Positions 18,501 to 31,296 of a stretch of 64,000 nucleotides of DNA are shown here, piece by piece. Numbering within the stretch: the first letter of the stretch is position 1; the number at the start of each line of letters is the position of its first letter. The stretch covers positions 1 to 64,000 of the forward strand of contig JASJOG010000550.1 of NCBI GenBank assembly GCA_030142905.1. The letters are read 5' to 3'. Source of the DNA: Heliopora coerulea (Eukaryota > Cnidaria > Anthozoa > Scleralcyonacea > Helioporidae). The notes beneath the pieces were generated by a model. It was given only the letters and a program-made list of their open reading frames with translations. It was not told the origin of the DNA and ran no database searches. A program made the position numbers and the translations under genes.

Positions 18501-19455
18501 AGACTCTGGTAAAAGTTTTAAAATCCCTACAAGCATTACAGTTTATTTACAAAATTTATGACCGTTCTATATTTAGTCATAATATTTTTTTTGTCATGAT
18601 GCTATAGCTAACAACAGATAGGCTCAGTAGTGGAGTAATGTTTAATTACATTACAGTACCTTCATCAGTGATACTAGAGATAGGCCCTTGATTACAAGGA
18701 ATTGGTATTATTTGAGATTGTCATGATCACAGATTCTGCCAATGATAATTTATAGACACTGTTATGTAACTTTAAATAAATCGTTTATTTGCATTAAAGA
18801 TTAACAACTACCTTCATTGTCTTCATGGTGGTCAAAAATTTGGTTGTTTGGTTTCCTTTTTGGTGGCTGAGTTGTCGTAGCAGCTGATCCTATCAACATA
18901 AAATATTTGATGTGGACTAAGTTTTCCAAAGATGATTGCCTGTAGCCTTGGAACTGAAAAGCCCATTTCTCATGTTTTCTGAAGAATGCTACGTTACCGT
19001 CATACAAAGTTCGTCTTTTAATGAAGTTGGTTTGACAATCGCTCATTGTTTCAACTATGTGTAAAAAAACAGGAGGAGAATAAAATCAGTTAAAACTACT
19101 TTCATGTTGGTTAATCTACTGCCTGAATAAAGTTTTACTGACCTTCAGGGGGTGTATCCTCGTTGAACAATATGCGTTTCACTCCAGCTTTTTGATTTGG
19201 TCGGCTGAAAAGAGTCGGCACGGCATCTTCTCGAAGTCTGTTTTTTAGGTAGTTTTGAAAACTGGCCTGATTAAAATGACTTCCACAAACTCGGCAGTTG
19301 TTATATAAATAATCAGCGTCCTCATCCAGTAAATCCTTTCGATTGCAATTAATAATCCATTGCTTTGACCTGCAGTATACAAAAAAGCTCAGTTTATGAA
19401 GCCTTCTTATCAAAAAAGGCAAACAAAGCGACACAAAAAAACTTAAGCTATTCAA
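15543..19455 (-). pseudogene. THAP/P-type DNA transposon (THAP9-like transposase), unit A, broken
   Basis: Minus-strand pieces follow the order of P-element/THAP9 transposases. First is a THAP zinc-finger part (19135-19380: NCRVCGSHFNQASFQNYL, RLREDAVPTLF), then several short exons ending near ...DEG before GTAT donors (for example around 18245-18345). Next comes the helix-turn-helix and RNase H-like catalytic region (16796-18019: [42 protein letters not shown]), then the C-terminal domain (15543-16085: YVAGYLLKKCF, CQDC). The first THAP exon is not visible. Lesions: Arg codon to TGA just upstream of 17794, a frameshift near 16790, and a foldback inserted at 16123. It sits inside the gypsy remnant. 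Confidence 0.85.
16123..16422. mobile_element. Foldback element with tRNA-like arms inside the transposase, private to unit A
   Basis: This 300-base insertion has a perfect 12-base target duplication TGAACTAAGATG (16111-16122, 16423-16434), and unit B has the uninterrupted transposase. It is an almost complete palindrome. A tRNA-like sequence lies on the minus strand at 16170-16240 and on the plus strand at 16268-16337 (TAGCTCAAC box A-like, GGTGCGAGTTCAAATCCC box B-like). A unique tail follows the right arm (about 16390-16422) with CTGAGGA at 16399-16405 and GAAA at 16413-16416. Confidence 0.8.
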
Positions 19456-19469
19456 TTAGTTATAACTTT

Positions 19470-20026
19470 AAGCACACGAATTAGCCCGAAAACACCTGAA
19501 GAAAGCGCAAAAACGGCAAAAACAATATCACGACAAGAAAGGTACTGGGCAAGCTTTTGGTGTTGGGGATCGAGTTTGGTTGTTTAATTCCGCTACGAAG
19601 AAAGGTGAATCCAGAAAGTTACAGTCGCCGTGGGTAGGACTTTTCATAATTGTAGACAGAATTTCCGAGGTGAACTACAAGATCCAGCCAGAGAACAATG
19701 CAGGGCGCAAGCACATTGTTCATTACAACCGACTTAAGCTCTGCAAAACTCAACCACAAAATGGCAACGGAAATCTTGACGCAGACGGAGTGCGAAGACA
19801 TACCGACCCGACTAGTCATGAGAAGAACAGCGACGACAGAAGCTATGTACCAGACGACACTGATCTTCTGCATAGCGAGGATCTACCTGTTTTTCTCCAA
19901 GATGAACCTCACCCCGAATGTGAGCAACCTTTGACGGAGGATCAAGAACATGTTCCACCCATGAGGCAACGGCGTGTTGTGAGACCGCCGTCATGGTTGC
20001 AAGATTATGAAGTAAACTTAAGCTAA
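19470..20026 (+). pseudogene. Ty3/gypsy integrase C-terminal piece, unit A
   Basis: The open frame (KKAQKRQKQYHDKK, FGVGDRVWLFN, QSPWVG, KHIVHYNRLKLC, then an acidic tail ending WLQDYEVNLS and a stop) matches the integrase C-terminus of gypsy elements, including the SH3-like GDRVW...GPF..HYNRLK core. The DDE core between this and the 13.4-13.8 kb pieces is replaced by the THAP/P-type transposon region. Confidence 0.8.
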
Positions 20027-20137
20027 GAAATTAACAGCAAGACTTCCATGTCTTTCTGTTAGACTTTATTGCATTGTAAGTACCTTACTCATTTAGTGAG
20101 ATATTAACCTGTACGGCATGAGGACATGCCTTTCATT

Positions 20138-20865
20138 AAAAGGGGGTAGTATAGCGTCAGAGTAGTGAAGCAGTGAAGCAATGAAGCGAGAACAAGCATG
20201 ACTATGCGCGTGGAACGGAACTGCAAACAGCCAAAGCAATGTGCGTGTAAGCGCTAAAAGTACATCGTAGCAGTGCTAGAACATGCTTGAACACTTAGGC
20301 TACAGATTTTGGTAAATTGCGGTTATTAGGGCTGCATTCTTGGCAGATAAAGGTAGAATGCCTTCCTTTGACACTCACAAATATAGTTACGTCATTTAAC
20401 CACTAGTAATGTCTATAAACCGTACTACAGGGTGTCCCAAAAAAGCAAAAACTATTGAAATCACTTATTGTTAAAATAGGAATGCCCTACGAAAAAGCTA
20501 AACGTAATGATGCGTAAAATATTGACAAGGTGCATGTATTAAAATATAGGTAAGAAAATCGCCTTGTAAAGTGCGCGATTTTTTGCCCGTGGGAATTTAA
20601 AGCAAATTATAAAATTACTTATATCAATCATTTATGCACTCGTGGAGACCAACAGAGTGCTAAGGCATTCAAATTCTAACAATTAAATTGTTATTGGTGA
20701 TTTCAATAGTTTTCGTTTTTTTTGGGACACCCTGTACAACGTAAATAAATAGCTTGAATACACTTAGTGTAGATTGTGTCCTTGATGATCTAAGCTAAGA
20801 GGAGTACCAGAACCAAGAACCTTAGTGCGCCGGTTCGCTGCATCCAATACCGGTCCAACGCTACA
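20138..20865 (+). mobile_element. Gypsy polypurine tract and 3' LTR with a nested MITE, unit A
   Basis: AAAAGGGGG at 20138-20146 directly precedes an LTR-like segment whose ends carry TAGCGT and ACGCTACA, weakly inverted. Removing the nested 307-base MITE leaves an LTR of roughly 410 bases. No matching 5' LTR is seen in the window. The segment is absent from unit B because of the deletion there. Confidence 0.55.
20428..20734. mobile_element. Mariner-type MITE (CAGGGTGTCCC ends) inside the gypsy LTR
   Basis: This 307-base element has long inverted ends, CAGGGTGTCCCAAAAAA and its inverse, extending through ACTATTGAAATCAC. TA is present on both sides (20426-20427, 20735-20736). There is no coding capacity. 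The ends and TA target place it with Tc1/mariner-type MITEs. Confidence 0.85.
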
Positions 20866-21834
20866 GATATGTGTCAAGTTGCTCATACACTAGCTTTTCA
20901 AATATTTTGAAAACGACTGACAAAACAGATATCGGTCGATAGTTGCTACAATCTTCTTTATCTCCAGATTTAAAGATTGGGGATATTCGAGTCTGTTTCC
21001 AATCATCAGGAAAGATACCCCGACATAGAGATAGATTGAAAATATTGGTTAAGTAAGAAACTATAACGAGCGAAGAATCTTTCAGCAATCTAGCAGGTAT
21101 TTTATCGAGACCTGCAGCCTTACTTGATTTCATTTCATTAATAACTTTTGAGACAGGATTTTCAGTGACAGTTGAAAATTTAAACTCGTTCTGGACTGGT
21201 ATCACATAATCATAAAATTCTCTGTCAGCTTCATCTAGATTAGAAGGATTCTCACCTATGTTACTAAAATGTGTTTAAAGTTTCCACAATTTGATCCTCC
21301 TGTGTAAATGTCGTATTGTCGACTCTGATTGAAGGTATTATTGTAGTTTTTGAGCAGCGACCACGACGCCCAAGAATCACGTTGATGTTCTTCCACATTT
21401 CCTTTGGATTATTTCTATTTCGGTCAATAGTTTGCAAACAGAATTTCTTTTTTCCAGATCTAATTAAATTATTGACACGATTTCTTTCTTTCTTATATGC
21501 TAAATATTGGTTATCGTATTTAGAGGCAACAGCCCTCCTTTTTAAATAGTGACGATGCTTCATCTCCCATTTTATATTTGAAGTCATCCACAGAGCATAT
21601 TCGCTTCTCACCTTGCTCATTTTTAAAGGAGCGTGCATCTCGGAAAGTAAAGATGCACTTAAATATATCCCAGAATTTATTAGGATCGTCTGATTGCCAG
21701 TCATACTTGTTCAGAGCGTCAAAAAGATCTCTTCTAAGCAGATCTTCTCGGTAGTTTTTAAAATTTCTCCTTTCAATCAGCGTTGGATCTGTCCTTGGGA
21801 CCGCAATTTCAAAACATCCAAAGACGAGACTATG
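20866..21834 (-). pseudogene. CR1-like LINE: reverse transcriptase N-terminal part, unit A
   Basis: Minus-strand frames encode the linker (PRTDPTLIERRNFKNYRED, DPNKFWDIFK) and the start of a non-LTR reverse transcriptase (SSKAAGLDKIPARLLKDSS, WKQTRISPIFKSGDKEDCS, NYRPISVLSVVFKIFEKLV). Frameshifts separate the pieces. The catalytic part is cut off at the gypsy LTR edge (20865/20866), and the upstream part continues at 27577 beyond the BEL insertion. Confidence 0.85.
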
Positions 21835-24800
21835 TGTTCCGGATTTCCTCGCCTCCAGAAGGGAAAGTATCCTGAACAATTCACTCAACTAGTTTACTTG
21901 ACTTTTTTTAGCTTTATTTTCGCTTGTAGCTTTACAGACCACACCTTCGCAACTAGACTCACTCAGGTTCTCATATTTCAACAGATGTCAACTACCACAC
22001 CCTCTGCCGTTTGACGTCATAATCCCCGACACACTCCCCCCATATATACTCCCGAAGGGAGATATATGTCGTAAAAACGTGAACTATTCTAAGAAAATTA
22101 AACCAGTTGTTCTTTAACTAAATGTTATAATATTACAATTGTTCTTCTCTTGCAAGTTCTTTAATTCTGATGTTAGCTGCGGTAGCAGCATCTCTCCTCG
22201 GTCTAAAGATCGGGGCTGCCGGGTTGAGCTGTGCTTGTGGCTTTCTATCACAAGACAATTCAAAGGGATATAAATGTTGTATCGCCCTTTCCAGAATTCC
22301 TTTACCTGAACGCAATTTCGCGGCGCGTATTATTCCGTCTCCTCCTTTAATAAGCTCCACAACAATTCCAATTTTCCAATGATTGCGATTTCGTTGATCT
22401 CCTTGGATAACTACCACGTTTCCAACTGAAGGATGGCTTGTCTGTACCCCTCCAGCTCGTCTGTGTTGTTCTCGTAGACTACGGACATATTCCTTGGTCC
22501 ATCGGTTCCACATCATGTCTTTACAATGGGAAAGGTATTTTGCTCGTCGTCTTAAATCAGTCTCCGGAATATGATGAGCGTTTAGTTCGGGCAAGTCACT
22601 GGGATTCTGGCATAGCATCGCATTTAGTGTAAGTAGAGGAAGCTGTATGTCGTCATCCAAGTATTCGAGCGGTCGATTATTTAGAGCAATTTCAACATCC
22701 AACACTACCTCCTGCACTTCTTTCCATCTCAAGATACCGTTGCCGATCACTTTGTTGAAGGCGTTCTTGAATACTCCAATCAATCGTTCATATTGACCTC
22801 CCCACCACGGGGCCTTGCTGAGGTTAAAATACCACGTGATGGATTGTCGTGCCAAATAATCGTGAAACTTCTCATCCTTTTGTACTTGTTCAAGCCACTT
22901 AGCTGCGGCCTTGAAAGTTCCCCCGTTGTCAGAGTAGATAACTTCAGGTCTTCCACGTCTGGCGATGAAGCGCTTAAAGCTGGTAAGGAACTCGTCAGTT
23001 TCTAATGACTGTAGTAGGTCCAAGAAGACTCCTTTGGTCAAGCTACAAGCATATATAACCAGGTATGCTTTATCCTCAGTCTTAGCTCTCACTAGATACT
23101 TCATGGGTCCTGCGAAGTCAACGCCTATCACCTGATATGGTGTGTCCCCTTGGGTACGTGCTACTGGTAAGTTACCTGGAGGTGGTGACTCGAATGCTCG
23201 TATTTGAAATCGTTTAAATCCCCAACAGCTTCTTCTGACTTTCTTTACTAATCGCCTTAAGTCTGGGAACCCAGTATCGTTCTCGTACTCTCGTCATGGT
23301 TAGTGCTACTCCCCCATGCAAGGTAGCAAGATGGGCTTGGTGAACCAGCTTTTTGGTGTATTGATGATCATCAGGGAGGTATGTAGGATATTCACCTTGG
23401 ATGCGTCCTCTGCATTCTAAAATATTTTCTTTGTTTGGCTGTAAGTTTAGTCGTAGTCGGTCTTCGTTGAAGCCTTGATTTGCTTGGGCATCACGCTGAA
23501 CCCTTTTTATCCACCACATCTTCTGACGTTCTACTTCAACCGACTTTAAAGGACCTGAATTTCGTTCCTTTATTGGCATTCTGCAGTTATGAAAAAACCG
23601 TCGTATCGATGAACAAATTCGAAGGACTTTCCACAGCTCGTGCTTGTTCAACAACTCGTCGAATGTGTCGTTCCTAGGAAGAGCGACAGCCAACACCTCT
23701 CGCGTGGTCTTGGCTTCTGCATTACTCGCAGCACTGGGTTCAAGTGTTATATCTGGTGGCCACTGATCACGGTTTAACGACCACTCTGGTCCGAATCGCC
23801 AATATTGGTTGTGGACCACACTCCCCCCACGGCTCCCCAGATCTGCCGGGTTTTCTCCTGTTGGTACGTGGTGCCATTGTATTTGTGTATGTTGTTGGAT
23901 CTTGTTTACTCGGTTCGTGACAAATTGTTTGTATTCCCCTTTTCCCTTTATCCAATATAATGCTACTGTGCTATCCAACCAGCGGTGAAGTTCTGCTGCA
24001 ACGAACTGAACCAGAGACCGTTGTACGTTGACAATCAAGTTGGTTGCCATATGGGCAGCTACTAGTTCCAATCTTGGAATCGTTAGTCCACGTTTAGTTA
24101 AGCGTGATTTGGCAGCTACTATATTCTGTGTGATTCCATCTGCTTGTTCGACTACGGCATAAACTGCAGTGCTCACTCCTTGGCTACTCGCGTCCCCAAA
24201 AGCGTTTAGTTTGATGTTCTTGATGGGTTGTCGATGCGGCACAACTGATCTTGGCATTGTGATCGACTCTTTTAGAGACTGGAACTAATTCTCCCAACGT
24301 GCTCGTAATGGATCGGGAAGCTCCGTATCCCATGAAAGTTTCTCCTCGTTGATGTCTCGAAATATCAGTTTGCCGATTAAACTTACAGGTGAAGCTAAAC
24401 CCAAGGGATCATAAACTTTGGCTAGACATGACAGGACTCCTCTCTTAGTTGGCTCCGATTTCTCATGAGGGAAAACTACCTTTAAGGTGTCATTTGTTTT
24501 ATTCCATGGCAACCCAAGCATCTTTGTTTCTGTCGACCTAGTTCCGAGTTGTTGTTTAGCGAAAGACAACTCCTCTTGTCCATCTGGCACATCCTTCTCC
24601 ATTTCCAGCTCACTTACATTACTGTGCCACTTGTGTAGTTTAAAAGTAGCATTTTCAAAAATCTTCTTTGCGACCGATTTCTTGATCTGCGTTTCTTCAA
24701 CAGTGGCTCCACCTGTGAGCAAATCGTCCACATACAGACTTCTTCGTATTTCCTCGACTATCTCGGGATGCTTCTCTTCCCATGATATGAGATGTTGGTT

Positions 24801-27576
24801 GATCACTCCACCCAACAAGAAAGGAGATGACGTTAAACCAAACAGGGCACGAGTGAATCGATAAGTCTCTACGTTGGACCGATGAGGGTGTTTCCAGTGA
24901 AAGCGTAATGCGTCACATTCTTCTTCTCTTATTCGAATCTGTAAAAATGCTTTCTGTAGGTCTCCAGTAATCACGACTGGGTGAAATCGTGCTCTCACAA
25001 GACTGTTCTATAAAAGATTCTGTAGGAGTGGTCCAGGTTGAAGGCAGTCGTTGAGAGACGGTTGGTCTACTCGCTCTCTTGCGGAGGCATCATATACCAC
25101 TCTTAGCTTGGTACTCTCTGCTTCATCTCTGATTATGGCTTTATGTGGAAGGTAAAATTCTTTGCCGGTTGCGACTAGGGGCGCTGGTTCCACAATTCCT
25201 TGTTCGATCTGTTCTTGGATGACTTCGTCGTACTTCGCATAATTTCCGTCACGTTCTAACTTTCGAATAAGCTGTTGAAGTCTTCTTCGACTTCCGGTCT
25301 CGTTAGTAGGTAACTCTGGGTGATTGCTTTTCCAGGGAAGGCCAGTTTTATACCAACCATCCGGACTGCGTTCTAATTGTTCCTTAAATTCTTGATAAAC
25401 TGCTTGTTGGTCATCTTCTGGTGAATCAGTCAATCCAAGCACGTCCAAACTGCAAAGCTGCTCATAATCGTTGCTCGTAGATCGTATAACCAATAATGGG
25501 CTGGTGTCTACTTCTCGACCAGGGGAGATAATTGTCCATCCCAGGTGAGTCTTCTCTGCCACTGGCTCTCCTGGTGATCCCACTCTTGGTGCTGTTTTTG
25601 TTTTTATCGCTGCATACTCGCTGCCACCCAGTATAACGTGTATTGGTAGCTGTTGTTTGTCGTCGTAGTCATGAACCTTTACCCCATCAAGATGTGAATA
25701 TTTCTTCAACAAGGTCTTAAAATGTGGATTCTCCACATACATCAACAGCGGTTTATCTATCTTAGTTACGCTGACGTCCATCGTAAATTTGCCGTTTATT
25801 GACTTGATCTGAGCAGAGTAGTTTTCCACTTTCGTTGTAGATGAACCTAGCATCATTTCAATCCGTTTCGTCCTTATTTCCGTCGGTCTTTTGTGAAGAG
25901 TGTCAATTAGCTGAGCGGAAGCGTAACAGCTCCTGGCACCGTTATCTAGCAAAGCTCTCGTTTTGATACCATCCACTTCCACTAGCACGATCGGATATAT
26001 CACTTCGCTCTCGTCAGGTAGATGTACTGATAATAAACCCTCGGCTTTAGGTTTGGATTCGCAAATCGAGGTATGGTGTCGTTTAGCACAGTTACGACAC
26101 GTCGTCGTACTGCGACATTCAGCGGAACGATGTGATCCTCCTGTGCAATTGAAACATAATTTCTTTTGCGACAGTACTTTCCTACGGTCTATCGGTGTTT
26201 TAACTTCTGTACAAACTGATGGTTTATGGTCGTGCGAATCGCAGTAGACACAAGCGTGTGGTTTAGTGTGGTCTCTTTGCTGTGTGTTATAGATTTGACC
26301 CGCCCTTTGTCGCCTCCGGGTCTTGTCCTCGGTATTAAGACTATCCACGGGATTTCGTTGGGTCCAAAGTCTCAACGCTTCAGAGAACTGCACGAAGTTC
26401 CACTTTTCCCAATTTACGTCGGTGCGAACCAGATCTCCTCTAATTGCAGGAAGTTTATCGAGAACTAAAGCAACGGCCCCATCAACTTGGTTTAGTTTGT
26501 TGTGTGTTTGAAGTGATTGTACGTTGTATGTTAACTTCTCGCAAAAATCATGGATCTGCTTTGTGTCGGCCGTTGCAATACAAGGGAGATCTAATATTTC
26601 TCTAACGTAAGCTTTTACTATTTCACTTTCTTTGCCAAATTTCTCTTGAAGTATTGCCTTAGCACAATTGTATCCTTCCGGTGTATACGGCAACGCCTCC
26701 ACCACTTTCTTGACTTTGTCACCTAACAGTTCTCTTAGATAAGTAAATTTGGTAACTGGAGCAACACTGGTTTTGTCAATAGTTTCCGAAAATTGACCCC
26801 AGAATCTGGGCCAATCCGCATAAGACTCATTATATTTCGTTATTACCAGCTTTGGTAATTTGGCTTGTAAATTGAGATCTTCACTTGTCGATTTTGGCGG
26901 GTTGACTGATTTCGCTTCAAGCTCTGCTTGTAGTTTCATTTTTGTTTCGTGTAGTTTCAATTCGAACTTTATCCGCTCCTCCCGCTCCTGGGTTTCACAT
27001 TGTACTTTCTGGTTTTTCAACCACTCCTTCAGATATTGAACATTTTCGTCTGCTTTGGCCATTTCTGTTTCTATATTTGTATTCCAGATGTCAATCACTT
27101 CGGCTTCTTGTTTATCTGCTATTTTGCGAGCTTCAATCTCTCTTCGCAATTCATCAACTTCGGCTGTTATGATCTTTAAGGCTGCTTGGTGTCTTTCTAT
27201 TGCTTCGGTCAGGTCAGTATCCAGGATTGATTTGGTTCTCTTCGCTGTAATCCTCAACTGAGTGAGTTTCGTAGATAATTTAGTTTCGGCTTCGTCTATT
27301 GTTCGTCCAAGGTTTGCGCGTCACATCGATTAGATAGATTTTCTCACTCTCACAAGAGATCCCGTCGGAGGTGCCACGTGTTTCGGATTTCCTCGCCTCC
27401 AGAAGGGAAAGTATCCTGAACAATTCACTCAACTAGTTTACCTGATTTTTTTTAGCTTTATTTTCGCTTGTAGCTTTACAGACCACACCTTCGCAACTAG
27501 ACTCACTCAGGTTCTCATATTTCAACAAATGTCAACTACCACACCCTCCTGCCGTTTGACGTCAGAATCCCCGACA
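21835..27576 (-). mobile_element. BEL/Pao LTR retrotransposon, unit A, full length but inactive
   Basis: The LTRs are 21835-22031 (3') and 27379-27576 (5'), 197-198 bases, TG...CA ends, about 95% or more alike by eye. A 4-base target duplication TATG flanks the element (21831-21834, 27577-27580). Next to the 5' LTR, in minus-strand sense, lies TGGCACCTCCGACGGGATC, the expected place and TGG start of a primer-binding site; I cannot name the tRNA. It is inserted into the CR1-like LINE, so it is younger than the LINE. Confidence 0.92.
22133..27290 (-). pseudogene. BEL/Pao gag-pol, unit A (stops, frameshift, altered protease site)
   Basis: Order on the minus strand: coiled coil, DUF1759 gag region (WPRFWGQFSETID), CCHC knuckles (CFNCTGGSHRSAEC), aspartic protease, reverse transcriptase (RVVYDASARE, YVDDLLTG at about 24730), Pao RNase H (FGDASSQG, IPRLELVAAH), integrase (VIGVDFAGP, YSDNGGTF, PWWGGQYERL with the DDE residues) and a C-terminal DUF5641-like domain. 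Lesions against unit B: the gag start ATG is ATA, the protease DTGAGS is DNGARS, two Trp codons are TAG (near 25010 and 24285), and one extra base near 23264 shifts the frame before the integrase. Confidence 0.9.
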
Positions 27577-29990
27577 TATGATCACTGATCCCAATATGTA
27601 ACACTCCAGAAGTTAATAGTTTTTCTGGCCTATTTGTTGCCAAGATGTTAATTAAAGACTCAGAGCAATTTGTTACTCTAGTAGGATCAGTGATCATTTG
27701 CCCAAGTTGATAGAAATTTAAAATTTCAATTAATCTGTTTGTATGAGTTTAACTGGCATTTGATAATAAATCACAATTTAAATCTCCAATGAGAATTATT
27801 TCTTTCTTTTTATTATCTAAATCATTTAGAAAACCTTCAAGGTTGTTCATAAATTCGGATCCAGAATTAGGGGCTCGGAAAATTGAGACAATTTGTACAG
27901 GTTTTGATTTTGGTTTTACAATTTCAATACATACAGCTTCAAGTTCATTCGACACCAAATGCATTTTGTTAACCACATTAAACACATTTCTTACGTAAAA
28001 GGTGACAGCACCCCCATTTCTTGATCTGTCTTTCCTAAATAATTGATAGCCAGGAATATTCATCTCATCTTTATCTATAGTATAGTCTAGTCTGGTTTCA
28101 TTTATGCTAAATACGTCGACTGGATTAACAGTGATAAGAAATTTAACTTCATCAAATGTTTAGGCAAGGAGGCGATATTGAGATGAGCAAGTTTAAATTC
28201 CCTTAAGTTATTCAGTGTGTTCATAGTCACCGAGTTACTATCTGAATGATTACTAGTGGACTCCCTGTCATGATTTATAAACTGGGTGTTTATGCGTGTT
28301 GGTGAGGTGCCATGAAATAATTTGAACTCTTCCGTCAGATTGCTATTTATTCTCTACTAATCTTACCTTTAATGTCACTATTCAAGTTATCACTAGAACT
28401 GAGTTCGCAGATAGTCTCATAAGAAACGTTCACTACCATATCTTCTTCAACTAATTCATTGTTGTTACATGGTGTACGTACTCGAGACATGTTCTTCAGC
28501 TCTTGGCTTGCTCTCGTTGTATATGTAGAGTTTGAAACGGGGCATGGTTCGTACGTCTCTTGAAGAAAAAATTTTGCTCGCCACCATAAGGATGATCATG
28601 ATGCGTGTTAGTACATTGACGTATTGATCTCAGATAGGAACAAAAATTTTTACCAAGGGCTTTGTCTCTAGTTCTGTTCAGGTGTAGTTTGGACCCATTC
28701 AAGTCTGAGCCATGAATATTGTTGTTATCGATGTAATGAACATTCAGTTTTCTACACAATTCTTCAGTGAGATCATTATAAAGGGAAATTCTTCCCTCGG
28801 GTACTCTACCATCTTCTCTCTGAATGACACCAGAGATGGCAATCGTATTTATGTAATGCTGTGCGTCTTGAATGAATCCTTCTAATGTTTTATAGACGGT
28901 TACAGCAGCATCTTTTGGCTAGGTCATTCGTACCAACGTGTGTCACCATCGCGCTGTATCCTTGACAGTTGGATCCGTCTTTAATCTTATTTTGTATCTC
29001 TTTCAAGGTTGCTCCACTATAAACTTGACCAGTTGCTTTCCTGCGAAATGCTCTTTCAATTTTCGTATGTTGGATATGTTTAAACATCGAGTCGCCGACC
29101 AGTACAACTCTTATTTCCTTAGTAGTTGGTTGCTCACGCTGTCGAGACAACTCGATATTTCGTTTCTGGTTTGTTTTTGTAGTTTTTTTATGCTTAAGCT
29201 GATGTACTGCTCTATAGCTGGCGATCTGACTTTTGAACGTATATTGTGAGCTGGTGCATTTGTTATGTACTCCTTGGTCAAATGCTGGCCATACATGGGG
29301 TACTTCATCTTGTGGACATTCATAACGGTTTATATGAATAGGTATTTGATAATTTTGGGTTTCGTTGACTAATGACGTTCCCGAAGGACGTATTCCCTTT
29401 GGTTCAATCCAAAGTGCGTCAGCCCGCCTACACCTTTGTCGATGCTTTTCTCTACATTCATCTAAGAGATTTGCAACTGAGTTTGGAACGGGTGTGTTAA
29501 TACTAGGAATGAGGTTCCCCCCACGGTGGAGTGACTTGGAGTTAATTCTTTCTTTAATGGTGACATCTTTTGTAGAATTTGAGTTATCATATCGTCGATT
29601 CTTTTCCCTTTGGGTTTCCTTATCCTCAACATTTGAATGTTCAAATGATGATGAAACTAACACATGGCATACTGTTGATGAATTTCAAGGGATTCCTTCT
29701 TCATCTGGTCGATTTCTTGGCGTATTTTTTTATAATTATATTTAAGTACAGCAAGGTCGTTCTCAATATTCTGAATAGAATTAGTGTTATGCCTAATCTC
29801 CAGCTCAGCAATAGTCACATCCAGTTTATCACCTTCCACATCGATCGATAGCTCATTACATTTGCACGAGCAAGAGAGATTCTCGCTATGGTTCACGGCT
29901 TCAGTCAAGGCATGTTCACCTTCAAAGACACTTTCCCTTTCAAAGACACTTTATACAAGAGAAATCAGAGTAATTATCTTATAAAATTGA
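27577..29990 (-). pseudogene. CR1-like LINE: endonuclease and ORF1 with an SGNH esterase, unit A
   Basis: The apurinic-type endonuclease start is seen at 27749-28063 (NIPGYQLFRKDRSRNGG, KKKEIILIGDLNCD). Further upstream in the element is ORF1 (about 28340-29908): an N-terminal coiled coil (NSIQNIENDLAVLKYNYKK) and an SGNH/GDSL-type domain (RVVLVGDSMFKHIQ, YSGATLKEIQ, VTHVGTND, GSKLHLN). An esterase in ORF1 is known from CR1/L2-group LINEs. An extra base at about 28918 shifts the frame inside the esterase in this copy; unit B is open there. Confidence 0.85.
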
Positions 29991-31296
29991 TTCTATTATA
30001 TGAGAACCATATGACGTGACGCCACAACTGTGGCGGTCCTCATATTTCACAAGTGAATTATTACAAGATTATTATGTTATGACGAGCTGGTAGCATAGTA
30101 ATGAATGAATTTATGGATTGGAATTTTCTCGATTGGATTTTTTAGATAGAATTATTTGATGGAATTTTTGTGAAACTGCACGAACGCCATTTGGTTAAAA
30201 ATTTCTTTCATGTAAATACGTGGTGAAACCTTCGAATTTTATCACATGGTGGTACCGGCGCACTTTTTCATTTTTATGGTGAAAAAATTTGATTAATCCA
30301 TTTTGTGGTGAGAAATTTTTGTAGTAGGAAAATTTCTATTTGCTGGTAAAAGTGTATTGTGGCAGTCATATTTCACGAGTGTCACAAGCAAATTATTATG
30401 ACGAGCTGGTAGCATAGTAATTCATGAATTTATGGAGTGGATATAAGCGTGTGGTGAAAATGCCCTGGTACCGCTATGTGCTATACTAATAATTTTTGAA
30501 CTCTAACTTTTGGAATTTTTGCTTGGAATTTTTGGCAGATGGATTTTCAAGTGCGTTCTAAGGCTTGTATGCTATATGATGGAAAAATGCGCTGGTACCG
30601 CCATGTTCTTTACTAATTTAATGGGCTCAAGTACTGCAAAATATCTCAAGGGCAATGCCGCATGCCTTTAGCTGGCAGTGTAATAACTAAAAAACTACCA
30701 GGAAATGTTGGGACCTTTGCCTATGTTGTGCCCACGTTACATTTGCTTTCTGGCTACTCCACTGATTAACTCACATGATTTTAGGGTTCGAGGCGCTTTG
30801 GCGCCATAACCAACCATCCTGCCTGTCAAGACGATGAAACATCTATTAAATAAATCCTGGTGCCCCAAAAAAATCACAAGGTCAGTATAGAAATAAAAAA
30901 GTAGGCACCAATCAGTGATAATCGGCTAGGAAGTAGAAATGGTTTCATCTAAGAGAACTTTTCAATTTTTTAAACAAAAATTGAAAACTCAGAAGTCTAC
31001 TCAGTTAAGAAACGGCAGGAGTTCTATCACATGGTTTTGCACGTGACATGTACCAAAATTTCTAATTTGGGCGTTCACATTACAAAAGGTCAACGAAACT
31101 TGTGTCTTTGTTGTGGAGACTAGTTTAATGTTCGTAGATCAATCTCTTGCTCTCTTTAATAGCGAAACGAACTATTACTCCAACAAGTTCTTGAGGATTC
31201 AAGTATAAAGTATTTTTGTGGTGGTTCGATATTGAGGACAGAAAGTGATTTGGCTGAAAGAAAATTGGGAGTTTACTGCGTCAATATTTAACAACG
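29991..31296. promoter_or_regulatory. Upstream region of kelch copy B
   Basis: No gene is visible. Two imperfect direct repeats (TCATATTTCAC..., GACGAGCTGGTAGCATAGTAAT, near 30038-30115 and 30366-30437) and three GGTACC-centred repeats (30251, 30467, 30594; consensus AAATGCGCTGGTACCGCCATG) occur. The kelch start lies about 20 bases after TCAATATTTAACAACG. The transcription start is not evident. Confidence 0.4.
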
